NCBI GenBank assembly: GCA_037501455.1
Contig: CM074856.1
Coordinates: 95,616,001-95,680,000 of the forward strand
Direction of reading: 5' to 3'
Origin: Lantana camara
Lineage: Eukaryota > Streptophyta > Magnoliopsida > Lamiales > Verbenaceae
Length of the DNA: 64,000 bases
Under the pieces are notes generated by a model. It did not search any database, was not told the origin of the DNA, and was given only the letters and a program-made list of their open reading frames with translations. The stretch's first letter is position 1; every line of letters starts with the position of its first letter. This document shows positions 34,869 to 48,147 of this stretch, in pieces. The position numbers and the translations under genes are program-made.

Positions 34869-36960
34869 TCTTGGAAAACAACAGAGTTAAAGTAGCAGAA
34901 GTTTAAAAATTTTCCAAAAGGGATCGTGATCTTGCAATGTCCATTTCAAAACTTGTGGGATTTAAAGAAACTTACAATAATTGTAGTTTTCTTGAAACGT
35001 TTTGAGCCGCCCTCAAACGTTCTTCAAGCAGGATGAATCCCCGTTTCTTGAACGATTCTTTCTTCAAGATTCCAAAGTAGAAATCCTCTAGAGTATTAAT
35101 CCACACCAAACTAGATTCAAATCATGTTAGTGAGTATGCTAGTACTATAACATGTGTATTAAAGAAACATGAAACGAGAAAAGAGAGCAAGAGAATTATC
35201 CCCAAAATTCCATGAAGGTTGGACGTGATCTCCAAATCACTTGTAAAACCTAAAATTTCGAACCCCATGTCTTATTTATAGTGAAGGGTTCGAACCCTAT
35301 TAGGTCATGTAGGAGTCAGATTCCTACTTTGACTTGTCTTCTATTTTTCTTTCTCTCCAAGTAAAATAATAACTTCTCTAAAATAAGATATTTATTTTAT
35401 AGAAAAAGAGCTCCTAACTAATTTAGGAATATTTAACTATTCTAGTAATAATTAAATATCTTATCCTAATAATATTTATTCTAATCATATTAGAATTAAT
35501 ACTTTAATAAAATAGATGATATTTATTTATTTCTATATTCTAATCAAATTAGAAAAAGCAAATAATTAAATACATAGAATTAATTCTCCAATCAATTCTT
35601 TCAAGGGCTTTAGAATTAATTCTAACGGGCTAAAATTAATTATTTGGCTATATAATTAATTCTCTCAATTAATTATATTAAGGGATTTATAATTAATTCT
35701 CCAATTAATTTTATTTGGACATAATAATTAATTCTACAATTAATTAACACATGATCCAATTCTGTAATTGGAGTCACGCGTCCAAATGCACTCTTGACTC
35801 CCACACGTGTACCATACACATGTGGTCTCGTTTCGATCAATTACTTGATCTTTCTAACAACACCCTTTGAACCCAGTATTTGTGTATGACCTTCTAGGTT
35901 CAATTTCAGTTAGCAGTGAGCCTAATTAATTAATACACTTTATTAATTAATTACCTCACAGATCACACGACCTTAGTCTAGCAACAGGTGTGTGACCCCT
36001 ACCTGAAATGTGAATGTATATTCGAAAGAACCTTTCAGTCAATGACATCATGTGGGATACGATCCTCCTATCATCTTATCTCTCGACTAAGATCTATGGC
36101 ATGGGAATATAAAGAGCCATACTAATCTTAATCTTAAAACAAAGTTCCCTTTATATTCCATTTGATCTCAATCCAAGAAAACCCCATTTTCTTGATGTCT
36201 TGATCTAACCACCTTGCGCAAGGATTTTAGGATGGAACATGAATGACTTGTGTAATAAGAGATCATATTGCCTACAACAAGTGTAGGTCCTTTATTGATT
36301 CCAACAATTCCCATTTGCCACTTGTGTAATCCCAACATAGGCCATGGTTCAAGTGTCTATATGGCGATACCCTTTTGAGCCTATATCAATGATTACAGAG
36401 TTAGCTCATATGAGACAATGTGGAATCTCAAGTCTAAGGATTAATTCCTCACGTCATTGACATGTGAGATATTTTCTAATCTCGAAGTTCTAGTAAGATC
36501 CTTTCCCATTTAGGAATCTTCTCAAGCGGGGCACTCTCTGTGAACTTGCTCTTACAACAATCACCTTTGTGTATTGTGTACGCATCAACTTATGCACTTT
36601 ACAGCCCATGAAACAGGATGATCCTTCTTAAGGACACAACTAAACAAGAAAGTCTCAACAGAGGTAAAGTCGATACTCCCACTGTCTGTCGGCCTCATTG
36701 ACTTGGAGAAGTTTTTAATCCTCGCCTATGGAGTTAAGAACTTGTTTCATGTGTCATTCCCATAATGATAAAGTTCTTAATGGCCTCATCGGATTAGGGG
36801 AGTTCTAGACATGCACACGTAATGGAAACACACAAAACATGTATTGGCACATAAGAAGTGTTCGTCTGTAATTACAATCATTCGTATATTATTCAAAGAT
36901 TGTCTGTGATATAGGGAAAGTCCCAAAGCATAATAGCTTTCTAGGGCACTTTTCCCAATA
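34869..36960 (-). mobile_element. Solo LTR G (about 2.1 kb; superfamily uncertain, possibly Copia)
   Basis: It splits the LINE with a perfect 5-bp duplication gttat (34864-34868, 36961-36965). Read on the minus strand it starts TATTGGGAAAAG and ends TTTTCCAAGA, probably degraded from the TG...CA ends of an LTR. A TATAAATA box lies at 35280-35273 on the minus strand, as expected mid-LTR. The middle (about 35350-35760) is very AT-rich, with many AATTAATT motifs. There are no coding frames. Alternative: a TGTTGGAATC at 36306 (minus), preceded by a purine-rich tract, could mark a real LTR start, making the outer 650 bp an internal remnant. Confidence 0.6.
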
Positions 36961-36965
36961 GTTAT

Positions 36966-37329
36966 TACTCAGTTTAAGCCCATTAGTTTATGCAATATAG
37001 TGTATAAAATTGCTTCCAAAGTCCTTGCCAATTGTATTAAACCTATGCTTGCTTCTCTGATTTCCCCAACCTAATCTGCTTTTATCTCGGACTGTCTTAT
37101 CACTGCTAATGTCTTAGTAACCTCCAAGATTAATCATTTGTTAAAGCGTAAAAGTACAGGAAAGGAAGGTTTTTTCTACTTGAACCTCGACATGAGTAAG
37201 GCTTATGTTCGTGTCGAATAGCGGTTTGTCGAACGGCTCCTGACCAGGTTAGGTTTTCCTGAGATTTTCATTGCCCGTATTTTCACTTGCATTTCGACTG
37301 TTTCTTATTCTTTCCTTCTGGATGGTTAT
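36966..37329 (+). pseudogene. LINE ORF2 fragment 3 (reverse transcriptase)
   Basis: Encodes the next block: PISLCN, then [11 protein letters not shown], a QSAFI-type segment, and LDMSKAY, the motif holding the first catalytic Asp region of L1 reverse transcriptases (usually KLDMSKAYDR). In-frame stops and changes (MSKAYVRVE followed by a stop) show it is dead. It is cut at 37329 by element E. Confidence 0.85.
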
Positions 37330-37362
37330 TCTAACGCCCCAATTTTCCGGAAGTTCAGGTAA
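37330..37362 (+). mobile_element. Element E 5' LTR, first 33 bp
   Basis: TCTAACGCCCCAATTTTCC, a start like B's with TG changed to TC. It ends at the TSD ggtaa (37358-37362) where D is inserted. The LTR resumes at 48153 with GCACTCTACGTGAGGG, as expected. Confidence 0.8.
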
Positions 37363-40300
37363 TGTAACGCCCCGACGAGGGCATCCATGCCTATCCCGTG
37401 CTACGGACCTAGCTTGTATATAGAATTGCTATCCATATACCCACCGGGATCGAAGCAAGCTGTGACAAACGGGCAACCTAGCTAGCGGTACTAGACTCAC
37501 AAAGCAAGTAAACAAACACAAGTATGCGAAAGCTTAAATCAAAACGTATTCATGAGTATCATAAGAACAATATATACAACAAGTAATGACCATCACGGTC
37601 CAGTACGAAATGCCCAAGGTACGGAATGTAAAATCAACCTAGTGACCAACACGGTCCAAACTAGCATAACAACATCATACATAATAAATCCATGAATCCG
37701 ATGCATAGCATAAACCGAAAGTGTCAAAGTATGCCACAAACAGAACGAGTTCTAACTAGACGACTAAACAAGACTCCGAAAGACCCCGCCTAGCTCGACT
37801 CCAAAACACAACCTGCGGACACGAAGGATAAAGGGAGTCAACTCAAAAGGAACAGGTGAGGAGAAGTTTACATAAATAAATAGCATAAGGGGTTCAATGC
37901 ATGCTCAAAACAAAGGTGTTCATGATCCAACTCATTTTCAAAGTAAATGCAAGTTTTAGAAAATATGGATCATAAACCACACGAAACCGGCTCGACGAGA
38001 ACGAGCACTCCAACCGATCTTCCCAAACCAAGAAATCAAATCAAGCTATCCATTACACCGTTGATGATGAGGGTGTACGGCCCCCAATCATCCGTAACAT
38101 AGAGAATTCGGTCCATGAAACCTAGCTCTCTCGAAGAACACTTCAACCCTGAAAACCTCCTCGGAGTCTTAGTAAACTTGTCCATAGTGGGAACTTTGTA
38201 TGAGGACACCCATCGGCCCTTGCCTTCCCGGAATATCAATCACCTCCATCCCCGAGCTCACATAAGAATTCCCCAAGCAAACGTCCTTGCAAGGTACATC
38301 ATAACCTCACTACTTAATATTCAAATGAAAGTTCCGAAACCATTACGGGAATATATCCCATATACCAAAACTCAAGTTTTACTTGTAAACCGTTTTCCGT
38401 AATCAAATATTCATAATACGAGCGAAGCTCACAAAACTTGGCTTATAAAGCCTACGTATACATTTTGAAAATGGGAGTTTAAATCATGAAATATGATAGG
38501 TCATATATGTCTACATTTTTTAAAACATCTTACATATATATATATAACTCCTCACCATTACCAAGAACTTCGAAGGCCAACCACGAGCAACAAGCTACTC
38601 GACCGGAGACTCACCACCTAACAAGACAAACGTACTAACAAAGCTAAGACTCGACTCAACACCAAATAAGACGACGCACGGCTTAAAAGAATGCAAATAT
38701 GTCCATGATGTGCAATAAATGTCCAAGGATGGCATAAATTAGCAATTATAATCAAATGAAGTCATACGAGTCCTATAACAAGCTTTCAAGCCTTAAGACA
38801 TGCAAATTTCAACATGTGGATCATACTTAGCATATTCTTACACATAATCGAAGCATGCAAGACATTATAATGCACATAAACATGATTCTAAGTCATATAT
38901 ATCATATTAGGTGTGTAAGAAGTGCAAAGGAAGTGAAAACGAAGCAAAACGAACGAAATCACAAAAACTCAAATTTTAGACCCGAGAGCACCCAAACAGG
39001 CGTTTGGTGTTTGTGAAGGAAATGCAAATGGGCGTTTGGCCCTGAAAATCATCACAGTAGGTTCTCACACGGGGGTTTGGTGTTTCAATGCAATTTCCAC
39101 ACGGGCGTTTGACATGCTATTGTTGCAAATCGGATTTACGAACATATGCTGGAAAATGGTGAAAATTAAGCTCCAAATACTCCTAAGTCATGCTCCAAAG
39201 CTAATGCAATATGTATTAACGAATTTAAACATCAAATATCATGTTATGAACATTTAGGAGTGAATATGCATGAAAATCCCAACAAATTACAAACATGAAC
39301 TACATCTTCTTCACACATTCAAGCTCCAAGCTCAACAATGGTGAAATCTCCAATCATGCAAGAAACTTAAGGAAATCAATCACATTCTTCATGAAATTGC
39401 TCAAGGTACAAGAATCTAACACGAAATCCAACAAAAACATACAAGAAAATGAACATGCAAAAATTCTCCAAAAAGCTTCAAAGGTCAATAATGGTGGATT
39501 TCACAAAAGAGCATAAAAGTAAGAAATCCTCATACCAAAATGTCCCCAACATCAAATAAGCACATTTCCAACAAGAAATTCGAATTCAATCCAACACACA
39601 AGAACTCTAGTTCAAATTCAAGTTCGAAAGTTTCAAGAACATAAACCCATCAAAGAAACACATAAACTTTACCTTAAGAGCTGGAAATCGAAGAGAAAGT
39701 CGAGTTCTTCAACCTTGAATCTCTAGCTTAATCTCCAATCTTGTCTCTTGAAAATGGCTGAAGGTGTTCTTGAGAGAATATGAATAGGTTGGAGAGAAGA
39801 GTGAGGGAGAGAGGGTTTGAATCTCTTGTTTTGACGTAAAATGAGTTTAGGGTGTTAAATTCTGATTTTGTTATTTGGGTTAGCTAATTGGATCACGAAC
39901 CGGGTCAATTGGAGCGGGTTACAAGTGAAATTGGGTCTGTAATTGGGTTAAATTCGAAATTGGGTCACAAGTCTTCTTAAATGGTTGACTTTTCGTAAAA
40001 TGGCCATAACTTCTTCGTCCGAACTCCAAATCAAGCGATTCAAGAACCCACCAATTTGTAATCAAATTATCTACTCAATTTCATTAAGTTCTATCCAGTT
40101 CCAGGCTTAAAAAATAAATTTACCATTTAGTCCCTAAATTATGCTTTAATGTCCAAATAAGCACATAGTTTCGATTAATCGCGAAGCATGCTATCAAAGC
40201 TCAATATATAGGAACAATACGAGCACATAATTAACACATCAAATGATCATGTATTGCATACAAATCATATATTTCACATAAACACGAAATGGTTTTTATT

Positions 40301-40391
40301 TAAGTTAAAATCTCACATAATTCATGCATAAAAAGGTAAATCGTTCACTCTCGTAACAAAACTTACCTTAATCGAGAAACGGGGCTTCACA
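37363..40391 (-). mobile_element. Element D 3' LTR (left)
   Basis: 3029 bp. Donor-like TTAAG|GTAAAG (minus, GT at 39672-39671). Palindrome cluster at 38992-39112. Confidence 0.9.
38992..39112. repeat. Palindrome cluster in D 3' LTR (4 copies)
   Basis: Units of type CCAAACGGGCGTTTGG at 38992-39007 and 39024-39039, with weaker copies at 39066-39080 and 39098-39112. Confidence 0.75.
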
Positions 40392-43300
40392 ATCTCCCCT
40401 CCTTAAAGAAATCTGGTCCCCGGATTCACCATTAGAAAACAGCTCAGGGTGAAAACTCCGCATCTTCTCTTCTGTTTTCCAAGTTGCTTCTTCGGACTTA
40501 AGATCCTTCCAAAGTACCTTAACCAACGGAATTTGTCGATTCCTCAACTCCTGTACCTTTCTATCCAAGATCTTTACCGGTTGTGGCTTAAATTTCAAGT
40601 CCGGTTCCAATTGTGCCTTTTCAATCGGCATAGTTTCCATCTCATCCCGAAAACACTTCCTCAATTGTGACACATGAAACACGTTATGAATTCCCGTGAG
40701 GTTCGGAGGTAAATCCAAGAGATAAGCAACTTCCCCAATACGTTCCACAATCTCAAACAGACCAATGAACCTCTGATTTAACTTACCACCCTTTCCAATT
40801 CGTGAGAAACCCTTTCTCGGTGTTGCCTTCAAGAAAACCCAATCACCCACTTCGAATTCCAAATCTTTCTTTCTCCGATCGACATAACTCTTTTGCCGGT
40901 CTTATGCCGCTTTCATATGTTTTTTAATCTTTTCCACTTTGTCAATTGCTCCCTTAATTAAATCGGGCTCAGTTCCTCGCTCAAAACCATTTTCCTCGGT
41001 CCATTTCCATTCCTCAAGATCCCACTAGAGAGTAGATCTACATTTATGACCATACCAAGCTTCATACGGTGCCATCTTGATCCTTTTGGTAACTATTGTT
41101 GTAGGCGAATTCGATCAAAGTCAATTCCTTATCCCACTCATTCGAAAAGTCCAAAATACAAGCCCTTAATAAATCCTCAAGAAACTTAATTACTCATTCG
41201 GATTGTCCATCGGTGTACGGGTGAAATACGGTACTAAAACCCAATTTCGTTCCCCACAATCTATTAAGAACCTTCCATAACTTAGAAGTGAAACGAGGAT
41301 CTCTATCCGAAATGATGCTAGTGGGTATCCCATGCAATCTCACAATTTCTCGGTGATACAACTCCGCTAATTTCTCCACTTTATCAGTCGATGAAATAGG
41401 TAGAAAGTGTGCATATTTGGTGAGGCGATCCACGACAACCCAAATTCCATCAAACCCCTTTCGAACCCTCGGAAGCCCGGTCATGAAATCCATGGTGACT
41501 TGTTCCCATTTCCACTCGGGTATTGGTATCGGTTGTAACTTTCCCGCCAATAATTGATGTTCGGCCTTAACTTGTTGACAAACCTGACATCTCTTGACAA
41601 AGTTAGCCACATCTCATTTCATTCCATGCCACCAAAAGTACTTCATAAGATCCCGGTACATCTTGTTGGCACCCGGATGCATCATATAAACGGCCCTATG
41701 TGCTTCTTCAAGCACCAACCTTTGCAACCCATCCGGTATACATACTTGGCCCTTGTACCTAAAGATCCCCAAATCATCGAATCCAAACTTAGACTTCGGA
41801 TTAGCTCTTGCTTGAACCACTTGTCTTTGAATCCACTCATCCGTTGATTGAGTATCTAGGATTCTTTGACTCAAATCCGGTCTTATAGTGATGTTAGCCA
41901 ACCTCGATTGTGAAACAAGGATCTCGGCTTCACCCTTTCTGGAAACGACCTTAAGATTAGCAATCTTTGCTTTCCGACTCAAGGCATCCGCAACTACATT
42001 CGCCTTCCCCAGATGATATTGTATGACACAATCGTAATCTTCCAAGAATTCCATCCACCGACATTGTCTCATGTTTAAATCCTTTTGTGTGAACAAGTGA
42101 CGGAGACTCTTGTGATCGGTGAACACCTCAAACTTAATTCCGTAGAGATAGTGTCGCCATTTCGCTAAGGCGAATATTACCGCGGCTAACTCAAGATCGT
42201 GTGTCGGGTAATTCTGCTCATACTCCTTCAATTTCCTCGAAGCAGAAGCAATCACCCGACCATTTTGCATAAACACACATCCCAATCATTCCTTGGATGC
42301 ATCGGTGTAAACTGAAAACCCATCTGAACCTTCCGGTAGAGTCAACACCGAAGCCGTTGTCAATTTCTCCTTAAGCACACGAAAGCTCTCTTTACAAGGT
42401 TCATCCCACATAAACTTGGTTTCCTTCTTAGTTAATCGTGTGAGAGGTGGGGCAATCTTAGAAAAATCCTTGACGAATCGGTGGTAATAACCTGCTAAGC
42501 CGAGAAAACTGCTTACTTCCGACACATTCTTCGGTTGCTCCCAAAGAGAAACTGTTTCGATCTTAGAAGGATCCATTGAAATCCCATCACCGAAATAATA
42601 TGTCCCAAGAATGATACCCGATCAATCCAAAAATCACATTTGCTAAACTTGGCATCTTGTGCTCACGAAGCTTCTTAAGTACCAAACGAAGATGTAGAGC
42701 GTGTTCGTCAACCGACTTAGAGAAAACCAGGATGTCATCAATGAATATAACAATGAACTTATCCAAGAACTCCTTGAAAACACGGTGCATCAAATCCATA
42801 AAAGTTGCTGGTGCGTTGGTTAGTCCGAAGGGCATCACAACGAACTCATAGTATCCGTATCTCGTGTTAAAACCCGTCTTCGGTATATCCGTCTCTTTAA
42901 TCCTTAGTTGATAGTATCCTTGTCGGAGATCGAGCTTCGAATATACCTTCGGACCTTGTAATAGGTCGAACAACTCTTCGATGTGCAGGAGGGGATACTT
43001 GTTCTTCACCGTCATCCTATTCAACTCCCGATAGTCTATGCACATACTAAGTGTCCCATCTTTCTTCTTCACGAACAACACCGGAGCACCCCAAGGTGAA
43101 GTACTCGGCCATACAAACCCACACGCTAATAATTCATCAAGTTGAGTTTTAAGTTCTTTGTGTTCGGCGGGAGTCATTCTATACGGCGTCTTCGAGAACA
43201 GCTCGACCTCTTGGAATAGATCAATAATAAATTCGATCTCTCTTTCCGGTGGCAAAGTCCCTAAACTTTCTGGAAAGACATCAGGGAACTCATTTTCCAC

Positions 43301-44878
43301 TTTCGTCTCTTCGAGCTTAATTTGATCTTTAGGCCGGTTCAACATATATGCCACTTACCCGGTAGCTCCATCACGAATAAGCTTCTTAGCTTCCATTAAA
43401 AAAATAAACGGACTCCCTCGAACACCCGAACCCGTAACAACACCAGTACCCAACTCAACCTTCTTCCCAAAACAGTCCATCTTCGCCCGATGCGCAGACA
43501 ACCAATCCATACCGAGTATCACGTCGTACTTCTTCATCGAAATAGCAATCAAGTTGGCCGAGTAAACGCATCCCTCCATACTCGCCGGACAATTACGGTA
43601 CAAACAATCAGTTCTAATCATACCACCCAAAGGAGAACGCACAATATAAAGCATAGAATCACTCGCAAGAGGCCACTTTAACATAGTAGCCATGGTAAGA
43701 GTAACAAACGAATGAGATGTACCCGGATCATATAATGCATGTATGGGAATGTCATGTATGCGGAGTGTACCTTCCACCACGGCGGTAGGGTCGATCTCGG
43801 TATTCTCTTGCTCCCCATCCAAAGCATAAGCACGAGCATAAGCCACGGGCCTTGTTCCATCACCCGGTCCTTTAGTCTTCAGTTTATCACAATTCTTCGC
43901 CAAGTGCTCGGTGCAACCACAATTGAAACATCTACCTTGTTTCCACCAACAATTATCCCCGGAGTGTGAGGTACCCCCACAATGAGTACATGGCTCCTTC
44001 TTCTAAATAGTTGGAGGAGTTTGCTTCTCCTTTCCTTTGTTGCCCATAAAATGACCCCTAGAAGATGGTTGTGGTGACTTAGAGAACGATTGTGGAGTTG
44101 TCCTCTTACATCCCAAACCGGAACCCATAACACCCTTCTTACTTCCAAGCCTTTGCTCTTCCGCTTCCACTTTCAAAGCTAACCTGGTAGCATCGGCCCA
44201 ATTATTAATGTGCACCGGAGCCGAAGATCTTGAAATCTCCCCACGTAGCCCTTCTACAAACTTCTCACACTTGCGGTCTTCCTCATCAGTGATATGAGGT
44301 GCATATGGAGACAATCGGTTGAACTCGGCAATGTACTCGGTCATGGATATATTCCCTTGCTCCAAATTTGTGAATTCCCTCTCACGGCGCTTCCTTGCTT
44401 GTTTTGGTATGTAATATGCCCGAAACTCTCTTGCAAACATCTCCCAAGTAACATTGTCTTCACCAACCCCAAGGCGGGATATGGTGCTACGCCACCAATT
44501 ATAAGCCTCATCGTGTAGGAGATCAATAGGACACAAAGCCTTCTCCATTTCGGTACAAGTAACAACCCGAAAAATCCTCTCAATGGTAGTGATCCAATAC
44601 TCCGCTTTCAAATCAATCGTAGCACCCGAAAATATAGGTGGACGGCACCTACTAAATCGGTCATAAACATTCTCAACAGGAACCGGTGGTGGAGGAGGTA
44701 CCGGAGGAAGTGCTTGCGCGGCTTGTTGTGCATTCATGGCTTGCACAAACTGAGTCATAAGAGCCATAAGATCCGTTGCGTTAGGAAGAGGCGACGGTGG
44801 AGGTGGATTTTGATTATTCCCCGGAGGATCTTGCTCATTTCCACGAGCCAGAGAACGGTCACGATGACGTGGAGGCAT
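40368..44878 (-). pseudogene. gag-pol: Gag-Pol of element D (broken)
   Basis: Start ATG at 44878 (MPPRHRDRS). Gag runs to about 44003. A zinc-knuckle region follows, interrupted by a stop near 44003; CFNCGCTEHLAKNC is recognisable. The protease keeps DPGTSHS. The reverse transcriptase keeps FIDDILVFS but is frameshifted near 42580. RNase H has a stop after TDASKE (42283-42285). Integrase has stops after GMK (41611-41613) and after DGQSE (41191-41193), and a degraded stretch at 40863-41190. The C-terminal GPF-like and chromodomain segments (LDRKVQELRNRQIP, WKTEEKM) are readable. The frame has lost its usual stop and reads through the hairpin and polypurine tract into the LTR, ending at 40368. 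Confidence 0.9.
40393..40427 (-). promoter_or_regulatory. Polypurine tract and imperfect hairpin of element D
   Basis: The minus-strand purine tract AAGGAGGGGAGA lies next to the 3' LTR. Before it is GAATCCG-GGGA-CCAGATTTC (40427-40408), which pairs only with one bulge and one mismatch, unlike the perfect hairpins of A, C, F and Z. D is decayed, so loss is plausible. Confidence 0.65.
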
Positions 44879-45102
44879 CCTACACAATTCAATCATGTAT
44901 GCATGTTGGTTAGTCATATGCTCATGTCACGTAATATCAAGTAAGAAATACGATTACATGAATTTAAAGCAAGAATTAACAAGATACAAGTAACATAGAG
45001 TCATATGCAAAAGCAGAATAAAGAAACACGAAAGCACATCATCCCTATGCCATACGACCTAGATGACTCGAGACGACTCAAGAGCCCAATTTTGAATCTT
45101 CG

Positions 45103-45114
45103 GCTCTGATACCA
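45103..45114 (-). promoter_or_regulatory. Primer-binding site of element D (initiator Met tRNA)
   Basis: TGGTATCAGAGC on the minus strand, 12 nt from the 5' LTR edge, a slightly wider gap than the 7-8 nt of the other elements. Confidence 0.9.
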
Positions 45115-45126
45115 ACCAAATAGGGG

Positions 45127-48100
45127 TGTAACGCACCTGTCCTGCGCTACGGACCTAGCTTGTATATAGAATTGCTATCAATATACCCACCGGAACAGAA
45201 GCAAGCGGTGACAAACGGGCAACCTAGCTAGACGGTACTAGACTCACAAAGCGAGTAAACAAACACAAGTATGCAGAAGCTTAAATCAAAACGCATTCAT
45301 GAGTATTATAAGAACAATATATCCAACAAGTAATGACCATCACGGTCCAACACGAAATGCTCAAGGCACGGAATGTAAAATCAACCTAGTGACTAACACG
45401 GTCCATACTAGCATAACAACATCATACATAATAAATCCATGAATCCGAAGCATAGCATAAACCAAAAGTGTCAAAGTATGCCACAAGCATAACGAGTTCT
45501 AACTAGACAACTAAACAAAACTCCAAAAGACCCCGCCTAGCTCGACTCCAAAACGCAACCTGCGGACACGAAGGATAAAGGGAGTCAGCTCAAAAGGAAT
45601 CAGTGAGGAGAAGTTTACATAAATAAATAGCATAACGGGTTCAATGCATGCTCAAAACAAAGGTGTTCATGATCCATCTCATTTTCAAAGTAAATGCAAG
45701 TTTTAGAAAATATAGATCATAAACCACACGAAACCGGCTCAGCGAGAATGAGCACTCCAACCGATCTTCCCAAACCAAGAAATTAAATCAAGCCATCCAT
45801 TACACCGTTGATGATGAGGGTGTGCGGCCCCCAATCATCCATAACATAGAGAATTCGGTCCATGAAACCTAGCTCTCTCCAAGAAGACTTCAACCCCGAA
45901 AACCTTCTCGGAGTCTTAGTAAACTTGTCCATAGTACGAACATTGTATGAGGACACCCGTCGGCCCTTGCCTTCCCGAAACATCACTCAGCTCCACCCCC
46001 GAGCTCACATAAGAATTTCCCAAGCAAGCGTCCTTGCAAGGTACATCATAACCTCGCTACACAATTCACACATACATAATATTCAAATGAAAGTTCCAAA
46101 ACCGTTTCGGGTATCTATCCCATGTACCAAAACTCAAGTTTTACTTGTAAACCGTTTTCCATAAGCAAATATTCATAATACGAGGGAAGCTCACAAAACT
46201 TGGCTTATAAAGCCTACGTATACATTTTGAAAACGGGAGTTTAAATTATGAAATATGATAGGTCATATATGTCCATAGTTTTGAAAACATCTTATATATA
46301 TATATAACTCCTCACCTTTACCAAGAACTTCGAAGGCTAACTACGAGCAATAAGCTACTCGACCGGAGACTCACCACCTAACAAGACAAACGTACTAACA
46401 AAGCTAAGACTCGACTCAACACCAAATAAGACGACGCACGGCTTAAAAGAATGCAAGTATGTCCATGATGTGCAATGAATGTCCAAGGATGGCATAACTT
46501 AGCAATTATAATCAAATGAAGTCATACGAGTCATATAACAAGCTTTCAAGCCATAAGACATGCAAATTTCAACATGTGAATCATACTTTGCATATTCTTA
46601 CACATAATTGAAGCATGCAAGACATTATAATGCATATAAACATGGTTCTAAGTCATATATATCATATTAGGGGTGTAAGAAGTGCAAAGGAAGTGAAAAC
46701 GAAGCAAAACGAACGAAATCACAAAAACTCAAATTTTAGACCCGAGAGCACCCAAACGAGCGTTTGGTGTTTGTGAAGGAAATGCAAACGGGCGTTTGGC
46801 CCTAAAAATCATCACAGTAAGTTCTCACACGGGGGTTTGGTGTTTCAATGCAATTTCCACACGGGCGTTTGACATGCTACTGTTGCAAATCGGATTTACG
46901 AACATATGCTTGAAAATGGTGAAAATTAAGCTCCAAATACTCCTAAATCATGCTACAAAGCAAATGTAATATGTATAAACAAATTTAAACATCAAATATC
47001 ATGTTATGAACATTTAGGAGTGAATATGCATCAAAATCCCAACAAAATACAAACAAGAACTTCATCTTCTTCACACATTCAAGCTCCAAGCTTAACAATG
47101 GTGAAATCTCCAATCATGCAAGAAACTTAAGGAAATCAATCACATTCTTCATGAAATTGCTCAAGGTACAAGAATCTAACACGAACTCCAGCAAAAACAT
47201 ACAAGAACATGAACATGCAAGAATTCTCCAAAAAGCTTCAAAGGTCAACAATGGTGGATTTGACATAAGAGCATAAAAGTAAGAAATTCTCATACCAAAA
47301 TGTCCCCAACATCAAAATAAGCACATTTCCAAAAAGAAATTCGAATTCAATCCAACACACAAGAACCCTAGTTCAAATTCATGTTCAAAAGTTTCAAGAA
47401 TATAACCCCATCAAAGAAGCACATAAACTTTACCTTAAGAGCTGGAAATCGAAGAGAAAGTCGAGTTCTTCAACGTTGAATCTCTAGCTTCAATCTCCAA
47501 TCTTGTCTCTTGAAAATGGTTGAAGGTGTTCTTGAGAGAATATGAATAGGTTGGAGAGAAGGGTGAGGGCGAGAGGGTTTGAAAATCTTGTTTTAACGAA
47601 AAATGAGTTTAGGGTGTTAATCTGATTTTGTTATTTGGGTTAGCTAATTGGATCACGAACCGGGTCCATTGGAGCGGGTTATAAGTGAAATTGGGTTTGT
47701 AATTGGGTTAAATTCGAAATTGGGTCACAAGTCTTCTTAAATGGTTAACTTTTTGTAAAATGGCCATAACTTCTTCGTCCGAACTCCAAATCAAGCGATT
47801 CAAGAACCCACGAACTCGTAATCGAATTATCTACTCAATTTCATTAAGTTCTATCCAGTTCCAGGCTTAGAAAATAAATTTACCATTTAGTCCCTAAATT
47901 ATGCTTTAATGTCCAAATAAGCACATAGTTTCGATTAATCGCGAAGCATGCTATCAAAGATTAATAAGAACAATACGAGCACATAATTAACACATCAAAT
48001 GATCATGAATTTCATAAAAATCATATATTTCACATAAACACGAAACGGTTTTCATTTAAGGCAAAATCTCACATAATTCATGCATAAAAAGGTAAATCGT

Positions 48101-48147
48101 TCACTCTCGTAACAAAACTTACCTTGATAGAGAAATGGGGCGTCACA
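45127..48147 (-). mobile_element. Element D 5' LTR (right)
   Basis: 3021 bp. Palindrome cluster at 46752-46872. Followed on the + strand by the TSD ggtaa and the rest of E's LTR. Confidence 0.9.
46752..46872. repeat. Palindrome cluster in D 5' LTR (4 copies)
   Basis: Same layout as 38992-39112. Copy 2 here (GCAAACGGGCGTTTGG) is closer to a perfect palindrome than its partner. Confidence 0.75.

Larger units (their letters stand above)
37363..48147 (-). mobile_element. Element D: full-length but decayed chromovirus
   Basis: Minus-strand Ty3/gypsy element of 10.8 kb in the 5' LTR of E. The LTRs are 3029 bp (left) and 3021 bp (right) and start TGTAACGC. The duplication ggtaa is perfect (37358-37362, 48148-48152). 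The primer site and polypurine tract are present, but gag-pol is broken at many points. The LTRs differ by several percent, including an indel of about 17 bp just inside the element end, so D is clearly older than A or C. Confidence 0.92.
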
